Assembly: GCA_949987565.1 (NCBI GenBank)
Contig: OX465102.1
Span: forward strand, 24,886,385-24,950,384
Direction: 5' to 3'
From: Luidia sarsii
Taxonomy: Eukaryota > Echinodermata > Asteroidea > Paxillosida > Luidiidae
DNA: 64,000 nucleotides
The translations under genes and the position numbers were made by a program. The notes under the pieces are model-generated. The model saw only the letters and a list, made by a program, of their open reading frames with translations. It was not told the origin of the DNA and did not search any database. Below are positions 61,965-64,000 of the stretch, in pieces (the stretch's first letter is position 1; every line of letters begins with the position of its first letter).

Positions 61965-62119
61965 CCTGGCTCCGACTCTGGCTCCGACTCTGGCTCCGGC
62001 TCCGACTCTGGCTCCAACTCTGGCTCTGGCTCCGACTCTGGCTCCGGCTCCGACTCTGGCTCCGACTCTGGCTCCGACTCTGGCTCCGACTCTGGCTATG
62101 ACTCTGGCTCCGACTCTGT
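61965..62119. repeat. 12-bp minisatellite (GGCTCCGACTCT)
   Basis: About twelve copies of GGCTCCGACTCT with shorter 6-bp variants GGCTCC and GGCTCT. ORFs rich in Leu-Trp-Leu-Arg or Gly-Ala-Arg-Val are translations of the repeat. Confidence 0.95.
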
Positions 62120-62135
62120 TTGGAAGGTTTGTGAT

Positions 62136-62295
62136 GATGCCATGTAAAATATCTCTTTTCAAACGTTTTGGGCAGTGTGTGCTCTGCCCGTCATCAGTCT
62201 GACGACGGGCAGAGCACACACTGCATGAAATGTGGAGTTACCGGCTCTTTTCACAACCACACTCCATCTCCAAAGAGATGTTTTTACATGGCATC
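62136..62295. mobile_element. Nested foldback element with perfect central palindrome
   Basis: The outer ends GATGCCATGTAAAATATCTC and GAGATGTTTTTACATGGCAT C are inverted repeats. Near the centre, 21-bp arms at 62172-62192 (GCAGTGTGTGCTCTGCCCGT C) and 62204-62224 are perfect reverse complements with an 11-base loop. Confidence 0.8.
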
Positions 62296-62529
62296 AGATT
62301 GACTGACTATGGGCAGAGTACATTGGAACCATTATGGTCTGCCGAAGACAGGCAGACATACAGGTACTACTTTTAAAAATGTATTGAGTCCACCACTTCA
62401 TTACAGAAGCCTGCCCACTGAAATAAGGGTTTATTTGTGCGCAACACTAGCTGATTGCTGACTTGCTATCTTCACCTTGAATAGCCGGTACATCAAATTA
62501 TGGCAAACACTCTGAAGAATGTTCTAGAA

Positions 62530-62580
62530 GGGCCTCATGCTTCAATCCTAGCAAAACCTTTCCAAATGAGAGACCTTTCT
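62530..62580 (-). repeat. Repeat family A fragment, reverse
   Basis: GCTTCAATCCTAGCAAAACC TTTCCAAATGAGAGACC is a degenerate reverse core. Confidence 0.45.
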
Positions 62581-63077
62581 ATAAATAAAAACAATCTTTT
62601 ATTTGACGTGATATTTCGATCAACAATCAAAATATCAAAATTGTTTTGAAAAAAACAAACAAAAAAGAGTATAGGGGCTACAATTACTCTTGCTATTGAA
62701 TTGGAGGACATTTTGAGGATATTTTTCACATGAAAAATGACAACACTGTGAACGGATCATGTGTCCGAACAGGATTTTAGAGTTGATGTACATATGAGTA
62801 ATGTTTTTCAATAAATACAATGCCAGATAATGTAGTTGATAAATTGTGAACTGGGTCCTTTCTTTTTCTAACCCCCCCCCCCCCCCCCGGCCATTTTCAG
62901 TATAGCCTCGACATTGTAATGTAGTTCCGTGCGAAGGAAAACCTGGATACTAATTGAACAATGAACGCATCCAATTGTATGCCCTTTTTATTGACCTATT
63001 TGTAATGTACAATAGTTGTAAGATATTCTCATTCTCATTTGTGTCATGGATAATGATTAATGTACCTCAACAAGATT

Positions 63078-63173
63078 TGCCCTACTAGATGTGTAATTAA
63101 ACTCTATGCTCAGTCTTGCTGATCACTGTGCAAAGTACTGAGCATAGTGTTTAATTACCCATCCAGTAGGACA
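63078..63173. repeat. Inverted repeat with 36-bp arms
   Basis: The left arm (TGCCCTACTAGATGTGTAAT through ATGCTCAG, 63078-63113) and right arm (CTGAGCATAGTGTTTAATTA through TAGGACA, 63138-63173) pair with only a few mismatches around a 24-base loop that contains GTGCAAAG. Confidence 0.8.
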
Positions 63174-64000
63174 AACAAGGGCAGTATATTTGTGTCTTGC
63201 AATCAGTGTCTATCTGTATTGTCTGTGCTTGATGCTCGACTGAGACTGTTTTTCGATCTTACCAATGTTGTGTAGGGGCTTTAAGCGGCTCTATGTTATG
63301 AAATGGTCAATAAAGATCTCTCTACATTCCCTGTGATATCCAAGGTCTCTTTGGTGACAAGACAAGAAGGCTCTCACCAGACTTGCTGGTACGGTACAAA
63401 GATCAATAACATTTGACAGATTTTTAGGCGGACCCCCCCCCAAAAAAAAAAACCGCCTTGCATGTGGCATGTAGCTTTCTGTCCATTGAGCTGCATGCAA
63501 AGCAGAAGTTGCATGCTTGCCAACTGCCCGTGTATGAAGTAGTTAAATCCGATGGACTCCTGTGCACTGGACTGCAATTCTGAAGAGCGCCCTCACACAG
63601 GTCAAGAGAGGACAGCTTCTGCATACTGTGCATTTCATCCTGTTTGGTCATCACTGCCCACATGATGGCAGGCTGATGACATCAGCGCTTTATAATTAGG
63701 CCTGTGTGCTTCATTTATCTGGTTAGATAAGTACAAGACAAGTTGTACACTGGTTTCAGGACTGTCACATTTGTCCTGTGCACTGCCATGCTCAGACCAC
63801 AGTTGAACTCAAGTTGAACAGGTCGCTTTAAATGTGTATTTTTGTGGGCTAGAATTCCAAATCTGAAATCCAAAGTGAGGAGTATTAACTTACAACTGAC
63901 CTAGCTGGTTAGCTAGTATTTCCCTATTGAGAACCAACAGACTGATTTCACGACCAATGTTTACCTGCCATGGCTACCATCACGTTACACGTGACTCGTA

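Larger units (their letters stand above)
61550..64000. other. Region downstream of COMMD6 without recognised gene
   Basis: This stretch holds the 12-bp minisatellite, two foldbacks, a family A fragment (62530-62580), a C run of about 18 (62873-62888) and AT-rich sequence. No splice-bounded coding exon was recognised on either strand. Confidence 0.6.

Overview
This is eukaryotic nuclear DNA: two spliced genes on the + strand, with GT-AG introns, cleavage/polyadenylation signals, and introns full of microsatellites, minisatellites, tRNA-derived SINE fragments and small inverted-repeat elements. Gene content, the GC-rich coding exons in AT-richer introns, and the frequent TACATGTA and ACCGGT words suggest an invertebrate deuterostome, most likely a marine one such as an echinoderm. 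The phylum is a guess; the eukaryotic, metazoan call is firm. No autonomous transposon, rRNA, functional tRNA, CRISPR or viral gene was recognised.

Region 1 (1-10308) has no recognised exon. It is probably an intron or upstream flank of the first gene and holds repeats: a 179-bp duplicated polypurine tract, a (CT)n tract, a 350-bp tetranucleotide array, foldback elements and SINE pieces.

Region 2 (10309 to about 54250) is a DLC1/STARD13/STARD8-family gene, a Rho GTPase-activating protein with a C-terminal START lipid-transfer domain. Thirteen coding exons were placed by protein similarity, splice sites and codon phase. They run from the tail of the SAM domain through a large Ser-rich exon (17135-18863), the RhoGAP domain (35566-43040) and the START domain (46497-49673). 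The SAM-core exon and start codon were not found and probably lie before the window. One exon (23023-23448) carries a frame break, most simply a missing base in a G run. A 3' UTR of about 4.6 kb ends at an AATAAA at 54225.

Region 3 (about 55300-61550) is a complete six-exon COMMD6 gene encoding 202 residues, including the N-terminal helical domain that the short human protein lacks. It ends with AATAAA at 61528. Its introns are crowded with small inverted-repeat elements, a 16-bp minisatellite and a telomere-like patch.

Region 4 (61550-64000) has no recognised gene; it holds a 12-bp minisatellite and two strong foldbacks.

The most unusual non-coding feature is a family of about twenty copies of a roughly 100-bp element, called repeat family A here, found in both orientations throughout. 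Several copies sit head to head and form long hairpins. In the last DLC intron, copies lie within a tandem duplication that also copied the terminal 3' splice site twice. The two genes have no obvious functional link: DLC proteins act on Rho GTPases at adhesions and membranes, and COMMD6 belongs to the COMMD/CCC endosomal-recycling and NF-kB-modulating family.
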